Assembly (NCBI GenBank): GCA_001692895.1
Contig: KV748195.1
Location: 372,001 to 436,000 of the forward strand
DNA length: 64,000 nt
Direction of reading: 5' to 3'
Origin: Cenococcum geophilum 1.58
Taxonomy: Eukaryota > Ascomycota > Dothideomycetes > Gloniales > Gloniaceae
Shown here: positions 1-11,100 of the stretch, in pieces
Numbering within the stretch: position 1 is the stretch's first letter
Layout of the letters: every line of letters begins with the position of its first letter
Notes under the pieces: model-generated
What the model saw: only the letters and a program-made list of their open reading frames with translations
Told to the model about the DNA's origin: nothing
The model's database searches: none
Translations under genes and position numbers: made by a program

Positions 1-575
1 AAGCATTTCAGCCTCTGTCAAGGGATCGGGCTCCTCCGCAGGACTACCAATTGAGCCCTGCAGCGGATCTTGACGCTAACATCGACCATCTAACGGGTAT
101 CTCACATACGCTCTTTCCCCTAATCCGCCGTATTCGATACGTGACTCGTTCTTCACCCGCTTTTCCGCAGGCCTCAAGCGCCGCGTTCCATGTCCTTGAG
201 CAAGAGATCAACTAGAAGTACGATAGTTAGCTTACCTCTCCGAATATTGACCTGCCTATCACTCCTGATCTCACCGCCCTCGCAGAGTTGTACCGGCTTG
301 CTGCCCTCATCTTGCTGTATCGGCGCGCCGATTTGCAAAACCCTCTCCTCCCATCCCTGGTCTCGCGTTCCCTCGGTTTCATTCGTCGCATACCTCGTGG
401 GAGTACCGCAGAGGCGAGTTTGACGTATCCGTTGTTTCTTACTGACGCTGAGTTGGGCAATGAGGCGGAGATTGAGGAATATTTGCTGAGACTAAGGGCC
501 ACAAGGGAGAGACCTAAATTCGAGAACGTCAATAATGTGGAAAAGGTTCTAGAAGGATTTGGAAGCCGAGGCTGA
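1..575 (+). pseudogene. C-terminal fragment of a fungal Zn2Cys6-type transcription factor (Fungal_trans_2 domain), decayed
   Basis: The frame starting at base 3 reads through the window edge and ends at the TGA at 573-575. Visible pieces resemble the C-terminal half of the fungal-specific transcription factor domain (Fungal_trans_2): a helix with LFPLIRRIRYV, then ALAELYRLAALILLYRR, then a YPLFLTDAELG segment where the family usually has WPLFIAGCEA, and a last helix FENVNNVEKVLEGF. Two in-frame TAG codons at 213 and 228 interrupt it; both could come from TGG or CAG by a RIP-type transition, and no GT-AG intron removes them. The DNA-binding cluster would lie left of the window. I infer a dead or dying nuclear regulator at the edge of the repeat block; its target genes cannot be inferred. 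Confidence 0.6.
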
Positions 576-1162
576 ATGGGCGGGGAAGGAAGAACTGGGA
601 AGAAGTGCTGAAGGAGTGGGGGTGGTCAATCAGTTTGTCGTGAAGGCTGGATTAAAAATGGAATGATTCTTTTTGCGCTTGAGAGCTCGCACCGAAGTCC
701 TCCTGAGAAGCTTTCCGCCTCACCTACCGTGCTTCGAACCCTCAGGTGCACATCCTCGCTCTAAGTCCGGGTGCTGGCCAAAAGAACAGCAAGAAAGTCG
801 ATAGCCCCGTTTCATAACGGCGCATAGATGGATCTGGCTTGCGCACGAAGTGACACAAGGGAGTGTGCAAGAGAAGTAGCGTAAGACATCAGCAGGTTGA
901 CCGTTGTTGTATTGAAGACCGAAGGTTGCCACATTAGAAGTGAATGGCAGCATTGACGCCAGGAATCCCTGATGCTTGTGAAGGATGATCGGTTAGAGTG
1001 GCGATATGAAGAGAGGCTTATGTTGCCATTTAGTTTTATTCGACTGTGCTTGAGCAACGGGCTGGCTATGATTTGGGTTATTTTATTTGAACAAAAGATG
1101 TTTAAATAAATTCGTAGGCTAAAGTGCATTTTATTACTACATATAATCATATGCAATCTGGT
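576..1162. other. Intergenic stretch without a recognised gene
   Basis: Base composition is ordinary up to about 1080 and then becomes AT-rich. Short open frames exist on the minus strand (for example 812-1156), but none resembles a family I know and none shows splice signals. I see no RNA gene or transposon end here. Confidence 0.5.
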
Positions 1163-1796
1163 GGTGGTTACAGGTCGGCTAGGCCACGCTAAAAGGTCGG
1201 CCTACCATAAGCGCTAATGCACAATCCCTGTACGGGGCAGCCCCAGCTCAAAATACAAAGTCGTATGTCAACCGAGCCCAAATCGCTTATTCTACCACAC
1301 AACTTACCTCCTAATTAAAATTAATTATTTATAAGTAACTAGTTATAATGTATTTAGAACGTATTTAGAACGTATTTAGAATATTTAATATATATTCTAA
1401 TTTAAATAATTTTTTTTTAGGCCTATAAAATAGTATCTTAGAGTTAAATATAGCTATAAAATTTAATTAAGTTTCTAATATATTAATCTAATTTTAGGTG
1501 CTTTTAATTTAGTTTTAAATATATAATAATCTAAAGTCTTTTATTATATTTTTAACTAAGAATTATTTAAGCTCTTTAGGTACTAAATAAAAGTTATATT
1601 TATTATATTTATTTAAAAAGTATATATAAATAAAGTTTATAATATTTAAATATAATATAAACTAGCTAAATATATATTCCTAAGCTAATAATATTAGTTC
1701 TTTAAATATAAAGGGTAAAAAATAAAAATTTATAAATACCTTAAATTTTTTAAATTTTTTAAAAGATATAAGGTCTAATATAAAGTAAGTAAATAG
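1163..1796. repeat. Tandem duplication, unit 1 (lightly mutated head)
   Basis: A segment of about 635 bp is repeated directly at 1797. Head: GGTCGGCTAGGCCACGCTAA. Its first 150 bases keep normal C and G content; from about 1310 it turns AT-rich. It contains about three copies of an 11-bp unit (GAACGTATTTA, about 1350-1385) that is expanded in unit 2. No coding potential is visible. The family is unknown; it may be a repeat terminus or LTR in tandem. Confidence 0.7.
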
Positions 1797-2440
1797 CATA
1801 GTTATAAGTCGGCTAAACTATGTTAAAAGGTTAGCTTACTATTAACGCTAATATATAATAATCCTATATAGGGTAGCCTTAACTTAAAATATAAAGTTAT
1901 ATATAGTTACTAAGCCTAAATCACTTATCCTACTATATAACTTACTCTTAAATTAAAATTAATTATTATAAATAACTAACTAGAAATATGTTTAGAATAT
2001 GTTTAGAATATGTTTAGAATATGTTTAGAATATGTTTAGAAATATATTTAGAATATATTTAGAACATATTTAGAATATATTTAGAACATATTTACTATAT
2101 ATTCTAATTAAAATACTTCCTTTTAGTAATAATTAAAATTAAAAAAATTTAAGCTATAAATAAGTATATTAGAGTTAAATATAGCTATAAAAGTAAATTA
2201 AGTTCCTAATATATTTTTAATCTAATTTAAAATATATTCTAATCTAGTTCTAATCTAGTTCTAATTTAGTTCTAATTTAGTTTTAAATATATTCTAATCT
2301 ATTTTTAAATATATATAATTTAAAGTTCCTTTTATTATATTTATAATTAAGAATTATTTAAGCTCTTTAGGTACTAAATAAAAGTTATATTTATTATATT
2401 AATTTAATAAGTAATTTTTAAAAGGGCAATTTTATAAGAT
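1797..2440. repeat. Tandem duplication, unit 2 (heavily C-to-T / G-to-A mutated)
   Basis: Collinear with 1163-1796. Nearly all differences in the head are C-to-T or G-to-A (for example GGTCGGCTAGGCCACGC against AGTCGGCTAAACTATGT). The 11-bp arrays are expanded: GAATATGTTTA-type units at about 1985-2100 and TCTAATCTAGT-type units at about 2230-2290. It ends in the same ATTTAAGCTCTTTAGGTACT block as unit 1. No gene is seen. Confidence 0.7.
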
Positions 2441-2736
2441 CTTTTAATTATATATACTTTAAAAAGTTTATATTTGAAAATTCTAGCTAAATATCTATAG
2501 TATTGGTAAAGTTATAAAAGGTCAAAGTTAGTAGGTTTTAGCAGGTGGCTCGAGCGGGTGGCTCGTGCGGGTGGCTATTATGTTATATGTGTTCGGATAT
2601 GTATGACATAGAACCCGTTGCCTCACTATAGCCATCGGCGGACGCGGAAGGGACCCTAGTTTTGATGAATCGACGGCTTCCTGCTGGTACTACACCGGCT
2701 TGACCACTAAGGCCTCAGCTAAACTAACTGCGGTAG
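2441..2736. other. 5' flank of the transporter remnant, with a short GC-rich tandem repeat
   Basis: 2541-2577 holds about three copies of a GCGGGTGGCTCGT-like unit. The segment before it (about 2505-2540, TATAAAAGGTCAAAGTTAG) recurs, more mutated, at about 7530-7560, so it is probably a repeat end. The sequence from about 2580 has normal composition and could be promoter or 5' leader of the transporter. No promoter motif can be assigned with confidence. Confidence 0.4.
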
Positions 2737-3333
2737 GTGGTTCAGCAACAACAATTTCCGGTGGGTAGCTCAAAAAAAAACGGTCTACTGCCCAGTGACA
2801 TGATGCATCGGCTCATATTATCAATTAGGAATCTGCACGGATTATCAATCCCCACTTGCTATCCTGACTTTCTCTGCGGCACAGCAGCCGGTTTCTACTT
2901 CCTCCTACTAAGTCGCCCACCCTCAACAATTGAACATCCGTCTTGCTGTCACATAGTTAAATCTACTTGCAACAAAACTTTTGGGCTCAAGATGCTGCCT
3001 CAATCTTTTCCTGCTATCGTATCCGTCGGGCTAGCAGAAGCGCTTCCAGCCGAAAATGTGTCTAGAGATGAACCACTGACCCAAGGCATTGCACTTAATG
3101 ATATCAATGTGGCCGGAAATCCCTCGACGGCAGAGACACATGTCATCGCGGAAATGCAGATACTGAAGGTGGTTTCGTCAGACCACCAAATGCCGGTTTG
3201 GTGGCGATGGTGGCTTCACAACAAAGGTGTGGTACTGGTGCTGACGTCTGAAATGTTTGGGGCTCTTATGAACACATCCACACGGCTGCTGGAGACCAGT
3301 TGTGACGATGCCGGTGGAATGCATCCGTTCCAG

Positions 3334-3399
3334 GTGAGCAAGAAAGCCCATATGAGAGCATCATTTCTCCAAACCACGCTGATACTGGTGCCACACCAG
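3334..3399 (+). other. Intron 1 of the transporter remnant
   Basis: GTGAGC donor and ACACCAG acceptor, 66 bp, in frame and without a stop. Removing it joins MHPFQ directly to ILFARM, the arrangement known in the family. A GCTGAT branch-like motif lies about 20 bases before the acceptor. Confidence 0.7.
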
Positions 3400-3553
3400 A
3401 TTCTTTTTGCAAGGATGGCGGTTACCTTTGTGCTTAGCAGCGTCTATATGCGGTATTCTAAGGTACCATACTTCCCGCTAGGCATGAAGGAGGTTAGACG
3501 GCTGCTGCTTTTTCGTGGAGTCGCGGGCTTCGTTGGAGTCTATGGATTATATT

Positions 3554-3610
3554 GTAGGTATTGCATTTAGCCACCGTTATGCGAATTTACTACTGACAAT
3601 ATTCTGTTAG
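3554..3610 (+). other. Intron 2 of the transporter remnant
   Basis: GTAGGT donor, TACTGAC branch site, CTGTTAG acceptor, 57 bp. Splicing turns an early stop (at 3568) into the continuous family motif GLYYSLQYLPMAEA. These signals are typical of filamentous ascomycete introns. Confidence 0.8.
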
Positions 3611-3878
3611 ACTCCCTTCAGTATCTCCCTATGGCTGAAGCAACTGTAATTACTTTTCTTGTCCCAGTAATCACTAGCTGGGCTTGTTCGCTCTTGCTCC
3701 ATGAAAGATTCAGCAGGACGCAGCAGATTTGCGGCTTTATATCATTCATCGGTATTACACTAATTGCTTGCCCAGGCCTGCCATATCTAAATCACCTAGA
3801 GCCACCTCCAGTACCTGGGTCGACCTTGACCGCGACTTTCAACTCAACTTTGCAAATTGTCAACGATGGTCCCACTAA

Positions 3879-6685
3879 CAGGGCTTCCATCAGTATTCAA
3901 TATCAGTATGAGGCCGTATTGATATTGATATTGAATAGTAATTCAGTATTGAAAAGATATTGAATATTGAATGTAGTACAGTCTTGGTATAGTGTTTTAA
4001 TTACAAGTAGGCTCCGTACACCCCCAAGCTTTGGTAGAGCTTTAAAACAGCTGCTCTCTCGCGACCGCTCTCTTACCACTATTGTCAAGTTCGTGATCCT
4101 TGGCGCGGTGTAGTAGGTGTTGGCTGCTCTCTACATTCTGCCAAGAGTTCAGAAGCCTCTCATACTACGTTTGTCGCCATAAGTCTCCCGTCGGCGGTAA
4201 TATTACTTAGTAGCCAACTCTTTAAGCACTCCGTACGTTCAATACTTGTACTACCTAGTAATATCCGCTCCCATGAGACTGTTCGCCATGCACCTAAAAA
4301 GACTCGCTTAGCCTCTGCTAATATTAACGGTATAGATAATATATTAATTGCCATTTAAGAGAGTCGTGGGTAGTTGGCTCTACGAGTTGGATTAAGCTAC
4401 CACTCTAGCGCCGTGCCTTGGATTAAAATAGGCTTTGAGTTAATAAAGTCTTCGTACTTATCTTCTACGCTGCTAGTAACGTCAAGCATGCGCATATAGA
4501 GTTCTGTCTTGGAAGGCTTAGTAGAGCGATTGGTAGAGGTAAGTTCTAGTCTAACTTTGCGACGTATATATTAGTCCTCCTAAAGCTTCCTTACTATAGC
4601 AAACGATTGCTTATGCCACTTCTTATTCTAGTGCCTTTTAATATAGGTTTTCTAACGCGAAGGGTGAAGGAGGATTGAAGTAGCGTATATAGATATATCA
4701 TTAGTAAGCTTGTAGTATTTATTAAAGGTATACCAGCTTATAATAATGGCTGAGAGAAGGCGTAGATTTGGGCGATATTAATTTTATAAAATTACCAATT
4801 AGCAGAGCCTTAATTGCGATTAAAAAGCTCACCTTTGACCGCTTAAAGTGTTTAATAAGTATATCCATAGTATATAGCGTCTGGTTAATTAATAAGAAGT
4901 CACCTTAGTTTATTATTGTAATCTTATAAAACGGCTTTAAGAAGGCGTACGTATCATTAATGATATTCCAATCCTCCGGTGTAAGGCAGTTATTTTTTAC
5001 TTCCTTATACTAGCTCCGAGAGTACGTATTAATTGCCGTTTAAACTTACTTATTCTTAATAATGTTAAGTATAATAAACCACAAGTTCTACTAAGTATTA
5101 TTATTTAAAGGAACCAATCGCCTGGCTAAGGTTTTAAACTTATTATAGTAAGCTTCCGACACCCGAATATGTATAATAAGGTTATAAACTTTGCTAAGCG
5201 TACCAATCTCTCTCTAGCCTGCGGCCTTTACTTTCTTTATCCTTTATACGAGCTTCTTATTAATTATTAAATTCTTATTAAGCTAAACTTGCCGAAGGGC
5301 TTCGTTAATCGCGTCTCTATCTTTAAGGTAGAGGAAGGCTTAGAGGGCAAGGTTAATAATATAGCCGCTGCATCTAATTTAATAGTAAACTAGGTCCTAG
5401 TAAGGGCGTCCTTTTACCTAAAGGCCCGTAGATATAAAGCGACATATCTTATTATTTAAGCCGTAATTATCGCCATATATATAGCCAATTTTATTAAAAA
5501 TCCCGTAGCTCTCAGCGGTAAGAAAAAAGGCTATAGCTTGGTTCTTACCACTATATAAAGGAAGTTCTGGTAGAGTAAGTAGAGCCTTTCGCAACTGCCC
5601 TGTTTCTGCTTTAATAAAATAAGCAATAATTGCTTAAAAGGAACGGTGGTTTAGTGACGTCTATATATTAATTAAAAAGTAGATTTTTAAAAGAGAGCTT
5701 TAAAGCTTTAACTTTAGAATATCGTGGTATACTATATACGATTACTTAATTAGCTTTAGTATGGTTAATTTCGCATTAATTATAACTTCCTCCGCAGTAT
5801 AATTAACTGTCATAAGTAACGCGTGTAGCTCTAGTTAGGTAGCTGCATTATATAGTAGATTTTGTGTAGTAATAAGCTGTACAAGAGCTTCATTAAAGGC
5901 GTCGCGATTAATAGTAGCTCGAAGAACTCGCTCTTCTTAAGCTTCGCGTTTAACCTATCTAGAGGCTTATAAGCTGTTCAGTATATTTAAGAGGCGCTCC
6001 TCTTGCAATCGCTTTACTCGAACCTCTCCAGCTTAAATCTCTACACTATACTTTTTGGCTAGTTGGGCGTGAACAGATATTAAGGAGGCAGAATTCCATT
6101 CGCACATTAAGCAGTACTATATCCGATTCTTACCGTCGCGAATAGCTTTATAAGGGAGAGGATTGCGGGTAAGCTTCCACGTAGAAGTAGCTAACCTACG
6201 CCTTTTACGAGACGACTTTAGGGTGGCTATAGTTGGTATATTTGGTATGGAGTCGCTTAACGCGTCGTTATTGCCGCTAGAGTGGGTAAACTGATCAAAA
6301 TTAAGCTCGGAAATGGCATAAGAGGATATATCGTCGTCGTCAATTACAATAGTAGATGAGGGAAGGCATGGCGTTAATTAAGGGTAGAGTGTAGGGGGGG
6401 ATAAAAATCGTTAAAATTAACGATATTGTGCGCGATGCCTTGCAAGACTTAATTTACTATTTAGTAATTTCTATTTTCTATAGGTTTACCTAACGAATTT
6501 AAAATGCGCACATATTATAAGGAGGCCCAAGAGCCATTTACCGATATTTTTACCACCTCAACTCCAAAAATCTTTAATATTTAATATCTTTCAGTATTAA
6601 ACATTTCGTATTGATATTGATATTGAACGTTCAATATTCAATATTCAATATCAATAAGCAATATTCAATACTGATGGAAGCCCTG
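3879..6685 (-). mobile_element. hAT-superfamily DNA transposon inserted in the transporter gene
   Basis: The element is 2807 bp. Both ends carry the terminal inverted repeat CAGGGCTTCCATCAGTATT (19 bp), followed by AT-rich subterminal repeats based on ATTGATATTGAATATT. It is flanked by an exact 8-bp target duplication CCCACTAA (3871-3878 and 6686-6693). An 8-bp duplication, CAGGG termini and a C-terminal hAT dimerisation domain together fix the superfamily. Taking out the element and one duplication restores the transporter frame. It encodes one degenerate transposase on the minus strand. Confidence 0.92.
4160..6371 (-). pseudogene. hAT transposase, RIP-degraded
   Basis: Read on the minus strand. 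The N-terminal third (about 6371 to 5700) is almost open: an acidic leader with DDDDISSYAISELNFDQ, a basic SSRKRRRLATSTWKL segment and a BED-type finger remnant (YCLMCEW, then H; about 6150-6060). A middle part with many stops follows. The C-terminus (4354-4160) is open and reads AEAKRVFLGAWRTVSWERI...GSTSIERTECLKSWL, the conserved hAT dimerisation block. Stops are mostly TAG or TAA at expected Trp or Gln positions. The protein would cut and paste the element using its 19-bp ends; this copy cannot make it. Coding borders are approximate. Confidence 0.8.
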
Positions 6686-6845
6686 CCCACTAATGGCACC
6701 GCCATCTCCGTAACCCCTTTACCCAGCCTCACCTCAGCCACTACCGTCCAGCGAATCATAGCTGTTGGTATAGCCTTGATTGGCACTATCGGTGGTGCCG
6801 GTGCGTATACAACAATCCGCTGGATCGGGCAGCGTGCACATCCTC

Positions 6846-6950
6846 CAGGGTTGGGTAAAATCTAATCTTATCTCGATACGATCGACGATCTACGATCGAT
6901 ACGATATCTCGTATCGATCAAAGTATCATAATATTTTCTTGGAATCCCCC
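6846..6950. repeat. Transposon terminus abutting the transporter remnant, with subterminal palindromes
   Basis: The transporter frame ends at ...CACATCCTC and sequence beginning CAGGGTTGGGTAAAATCTAA follows. CAGGG is also how the hAT element at 3879 starts, and repeated CGATACGA/TCGTATCG motifs (a perfect 8-bp stem with TATC loop at 6897-6916) look like subterminal hAT repeats. The matching far end was not found in the window, so the superfamily is a guess. Confidence 0.4.
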
Positions 6951-7819
6951 ATTTAGTCCCACTAATATAGGTTTATATTTAATAAATAAAGGTCTATTTT
7001 ATATCTCTATTCTAGGGCTATAAAATAAGCCCTTATTAATATAATTTAGGGCTATTTTGGTGGAGTTATATAGGGGAGAGTGCTTACTATCGGTCGCAAA
7101 ATATTGGTGACTCACCTAGAGCCAAACATCGCACACCTTCCACTCCATTAAAATAATACACCCTCTATAATTTTACCAATATAGCTCTAATTTATATAAA
7201 TAGTAACTGATTTTATAGCTTTATTTTAAAGCTAGCTATAAGAGGTGTTTTACTTAAGCTATAAAATCTTAAATTAAGGCTTTATGCTAACTACCTTACC
7301 CTAAAAACCAGTTCTCTATAATACCCCCTATAGTCCTACTAATATAGCTCTAAATTATATAAATAGGGGCTTATTTATATAAATTATAACTATTTTAGTA
7401 GAATTAATATAAGGTATAGTTTTACTATATTAACTTAAATATATGTAATTAATTTTAATAAAAAAATATAAATAAAAGGCTTATATATTTAGGTAGCTAT
7501 ATTTAAAATCTATTTAAATACCATTAATAGAGGTGGAATTATAAAAGGTTAAAGTTGGTAAATTTTAGTTAATTTTAAAGTAGCTAGAGAACTTATTAAT
7601 AAAATACTAATAATAGTTAATAAATCCTAAAAAGGCTTTAATATTCTTAATATTCTTAAAATCTTACTAGTTTTCTTCTAGAGTACTAAATTAACTTTAA
7701 GCGAGGAGTTTAATTAGTCTAGAAATTGTTTCGGCACTAGTAAAAAATGGTAAAACTTAGTAAAACTTTATAGTTATATAACTAGGTATAAGGGATATTA
7801 TTATAGTTACCTTAGGTTG
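6951..7819. repeat. AT-rich degenerate repeat sequence, family unknown
   Basis: Strongly TpA-rich with no open frame. Variants of CTAATATAGCTCTAAATTATA recur at about 6970, 7180 and 7340; the block near 7042-7075 is a weak inverted copy of that near 7323-7345. 7530-7560 resembles 2505-2540. The last part is the left flank into which Gy-A inserted and probably belongs to the same element as 13864-16155. Confidence 0.4.
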
Positions 7820-8075
7820 TGTTAGCGACTTAGTTAATCAAGACATAAGTACGGCAAAAGGGTCGCGCAAGCCTATACGATTGGATTATCTATAAACGAG
7901 AATCTAAAGCTAGGGAAAGGAAAAGAGAAGAAGAGTAGCGCCGTTCGGTGTTTTATAAGATCTTCGCGTCACGTAATCGCAATATGCGGCAATCTGTGGC
8001 AATCTGTGGTAACTTGCCGGTGCGAAGTTCTGCTAAGTTCTGCTAAGTTCTGCCAGTTCTGCCAGTGCCGTAATA
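7820..8075 (-). repeat. Gy-A 3' LTR
   Basis: Begins TGTTAGCGACTTAG and ends GCCGTAATA (ancestrally ...CA). Near its right end it carries a tandem AAGTTCTGCT array (about 8020-8062). Less mutated than its partner at 13608. Confidence 0.9.
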
Positions 8076-8149
8076 TTACCCCCCCCTCTAAAAAAGCCTG
8101 CCCTTAGGCTTTGTTGCTAAAAGTCTTGGCAAGAGAATCTAACTAATTA

Positions 8150-11100
8150 GATAACTTTAACCGCCGGTTAAAGTTTCTAGATATCTTAACACCTTATATA
8201 ACTAAGAAATTTCTAGGGCGTTTTTGTCCTTATATTCTTCTAGTAGCTTATTATCTTTATTATACTAGCACTCTATCTACTTATTTAGGTACTTTAGCGG
8301 TCTAGGTTTGTTAGGGTAACGGCTATAAAACTCCTAAAGCTTATAGGGACTACCTATAAAGTTCAATATAGGGTACTAAGTGGGGTTTAGGTTATATCCT
8401 TTTTAACTAATATAATACTTTAACGTTCCCTTTATAAGTTTATAGGCCAGCATTTCTTTAATTTCCTATTTATTATCGCCATTAACTTAAATTAGTAGGG
8501 GAGGTTTATTCTTTTATCTAGGCAGTAGGTTATTTATAGCTTTCCATAGCTTATCCGGTAAGAAAATATAGTGAACTTTAATTAAGTTTGGGAGCTTAAC
8601 CTTGTATAAGTTGCCTACTTTATTAAGAATCTTATATGGTCCTGCTATCTTATAGTCTAGCTTACAGCTAGGCCGTTCTATTTTTTAGTTCTTTATTATA
8701 ACCTAGACTATATCGCTTATAGTAAAGTTAGGCTCGCGCCTATACTTATTTACCTATTGTTTTATTAATTTCTAGGCCTTTTCTAGGTTTATATAGGCAA
8801 CTTTTTAGGCTTCTTTTAAGCGCTTAGCGTACTGCTGGGCTTCCTTATAAGATAGTTTTTTATATACGGTTTAGGGCCCTTTTAGTCTTTCCCAGTTAAA
8901 GCTTATATAGGGTAGGTAACCTATTTCTAGTTAAATAGGGGTAAATCCAGTAGAGTTGTGGGGTAGGGTTGCTTAGGCGTAGTCTATTAAGGGTAATAGT
9001 TTAGCCTAGTTATCTTAGAAGTAGTTAATAAAAGACCGGAGTCTCTAGTCCAAGTATTAATTTATAATCTCCGTTTAACAGTTTATTTAGGGGTAATATA
9101 CCGTAGAAAGCTTTAGCTTAATGCCTAAGATTTAGGTAAACTTATTCTAAAAGGCTGATATAAACTACGGCCTATAGTTAGATATAATAGTATCTAGTGG
9201 TCTGTAAATTTAGTAGACGTAGTAGATATACAGTTAAACTACCTCTTTAGTGTTAATATTTTTATAATAGGGAATTAAGAACGGGCGCTTACCAAAGCAG
9301 TTAACTAGGATTATAACTATATTATATCTGTTATGGTCTAGAGGTAGCTTATAAAAGTCTATAGAGATATATTACTAGGGGTAGTTGGGTATTAGGAGGG
9401 GTTTTAATAGTCCTAGGGTCTTATCTTGTGGAATTATAGACCTATAGTAGTTATTGCAGTTCTATATATAGCGGTTAATATCTATAATTATTCTGGGCTA
9501 GTAGTAGCGGTCGCTAATAATCCTATAGGTCTTATTTTTTTTAGGGTAGGCCGTAAAGACCTAAGTATGTGCTTTAGTAATAAGTCGAGTTTGTAAGTTC
9601 TGTTCCTCTACTACCACTAGCTATTCGCGGTACTTAAGTAGTCCACTTTTAAGGGACCATAGGCTAGAACCGTTTTTTGCCTTTTTGCAGTACTCCTGTA
9701 GAGAAGGGGCCGTATAGTTTACCTATAGCAGTTTATTAATAAGGTTTAGTTCTATAGAGTTAATAGGGCATATCTCGGTATCTAAAAAGTCTATATTTAG
9801 TTCTACCCGTATTTAAAAGTTAAGGTGCTCTGGTTATAGTAGCGCTTAGGTTTATAATAAGATCTTTACGGCTATCTAGTTATTTATATCCTATTTACGC
9901 CTTATAAGAGCGTTTGCACGGTTAGTAGCGCCTAGCCTATATATAATTAGGAAGTTAAATTAAAATAGGGTGTCCGTCTAGCGCGCCTATCGGGCTATAA
10001 GGGCCTTTATTATTATAAAATATTTTAAGGCCTTATAATTGGAAACTACCTAAATAGACTTAGGGGTGCCTTCTAGTTAGGCTCGCTAGTGCTAAAAGCT
10101 AAAAATAATAGCTAGCATTTCTTTGTCGTAAATTAGGTAGTTTAGCTTAGTATTTACTATAGTCTTTAAATAGTAAGTAATAGGGTACTATTCTCCGTTT
10201 ATTTGCTTTTGGGAGTAAATACTAGCTATAATACCATCTAAGGCATCGGTTTCTAGTATTAAGGGCCGTTTTAGGTTAAAGTAGGCGAGTAAGGGAGTAG
10301 AGACTAGTCGTTTCTTAAGCTTATTAAAGGCCTACCTATATATAGTATTAAAGTAAAAGGGCCGGTCCTTATAGGTAAGTAGGCTTAGTAGCCGGGTAAT
10401 TCTACTATAGTTCTTAATAAAGCGTTAGTAGAAGTTATAGAACCCTAAGAATAACTATACCCCCTTTACGGTCCTTAAGGGTACCTATTAGTTAATTATA
10501 GCTATCTTTTTTAGGTCTACCTTAATCCTATTTATACTAATAATAAACCCTAAGTACTTTATACGCTTAATACTAAATTCTAACTTCTTAATATTAGCTT
10601 AGAGGCTAGCTTCCTAAAGCCGTTATAGGACTTTATAAATATACTCTTTATATTCCAGTTTGTTTTTAAAGTAGATTATAATATTATCTAGGTATACTAT
10701 ATAGAAGTTATTAAGGTAGTTAAATAGTACGTTATTTATATATTGTTAGTATATAGCTAGTCCGTTAGTTAGTCTAAAAGGTAGTACTTTATATTTATAT
10801 ATTCCGTAACAGGTCTAAAATATAATAAGGTTTTCTAATTTAGGGTTTATCCTAATTTGGTAAAAAGCCTAGCGGATATTAAGCTTTATAAAGATCTTAG
10901 CTCTACTTATTTAGGCTAAAGTTTTATTAAGTAAAGGCAGTGGGTAGCGGTCTTTAAGGGTTAAATTATTAAGCTTATAGTAGTTAATACAGAAATAAAG
11001 TCCTCTATTTAGCTTTTTAGTAAAGAGAATAGGTAAGTTAAAAGGGGCTTAACTAGGCTTAATAAAGCCCTTATCTAGGTTATTAATAAGATACTACTTT

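Larger units (their letters stand above)
2737..6845 (+). pseudogene. DMT-superfamily (EamA, SLC35G1-like) membrane transporter, split by a hAT transposon and 3'-truncated
   Basis: Coding pieces are 2737-3878 and 6694-6845. In order the protein shows a variable soluble N-terminus; a first membrane segment (VVLVLTSEMFGALMNTSTR); MHPFQ joined across an intron to ILFARMAVTFVLSSVYM; the FPLGMKEVRRLLLFRG loop; SLQYLPMAEATVITFLVPV; the SRTQQICGFISFIGITLIA helix; and, after the insertion, IGTIGGAGAYTTIRWIGQR. This is the first EamA repeat and the start of the second in fungal SLC35G1-like proteins. The frame opens at a GTG at 2737; ATGs at 2800 and 2992 are better start candidates. The gene is not RIP-mutated, but a hAT element sits between ...NDGPTN and GTAIS..., and the frame is cut after RAHP at 6845 by repeat sequence, so several C-terminal helices are missing. 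Substrate unknown. A functional product is very unlikely. Confidence 0.8.

Noticed and set aside
812-1156. Minus-strand frame of 114 residues near the left edge
   Set aside because: No recognisable motif, no start context, and it runs into AT-rich DNA. Kept only as an unassigned region.
3879-6685. LTR or LINE element in the transporter gene
   Set aside because: Inverted rather than direct ends, an 8-bp duplication and a hAT C-terminal domain exclude both.
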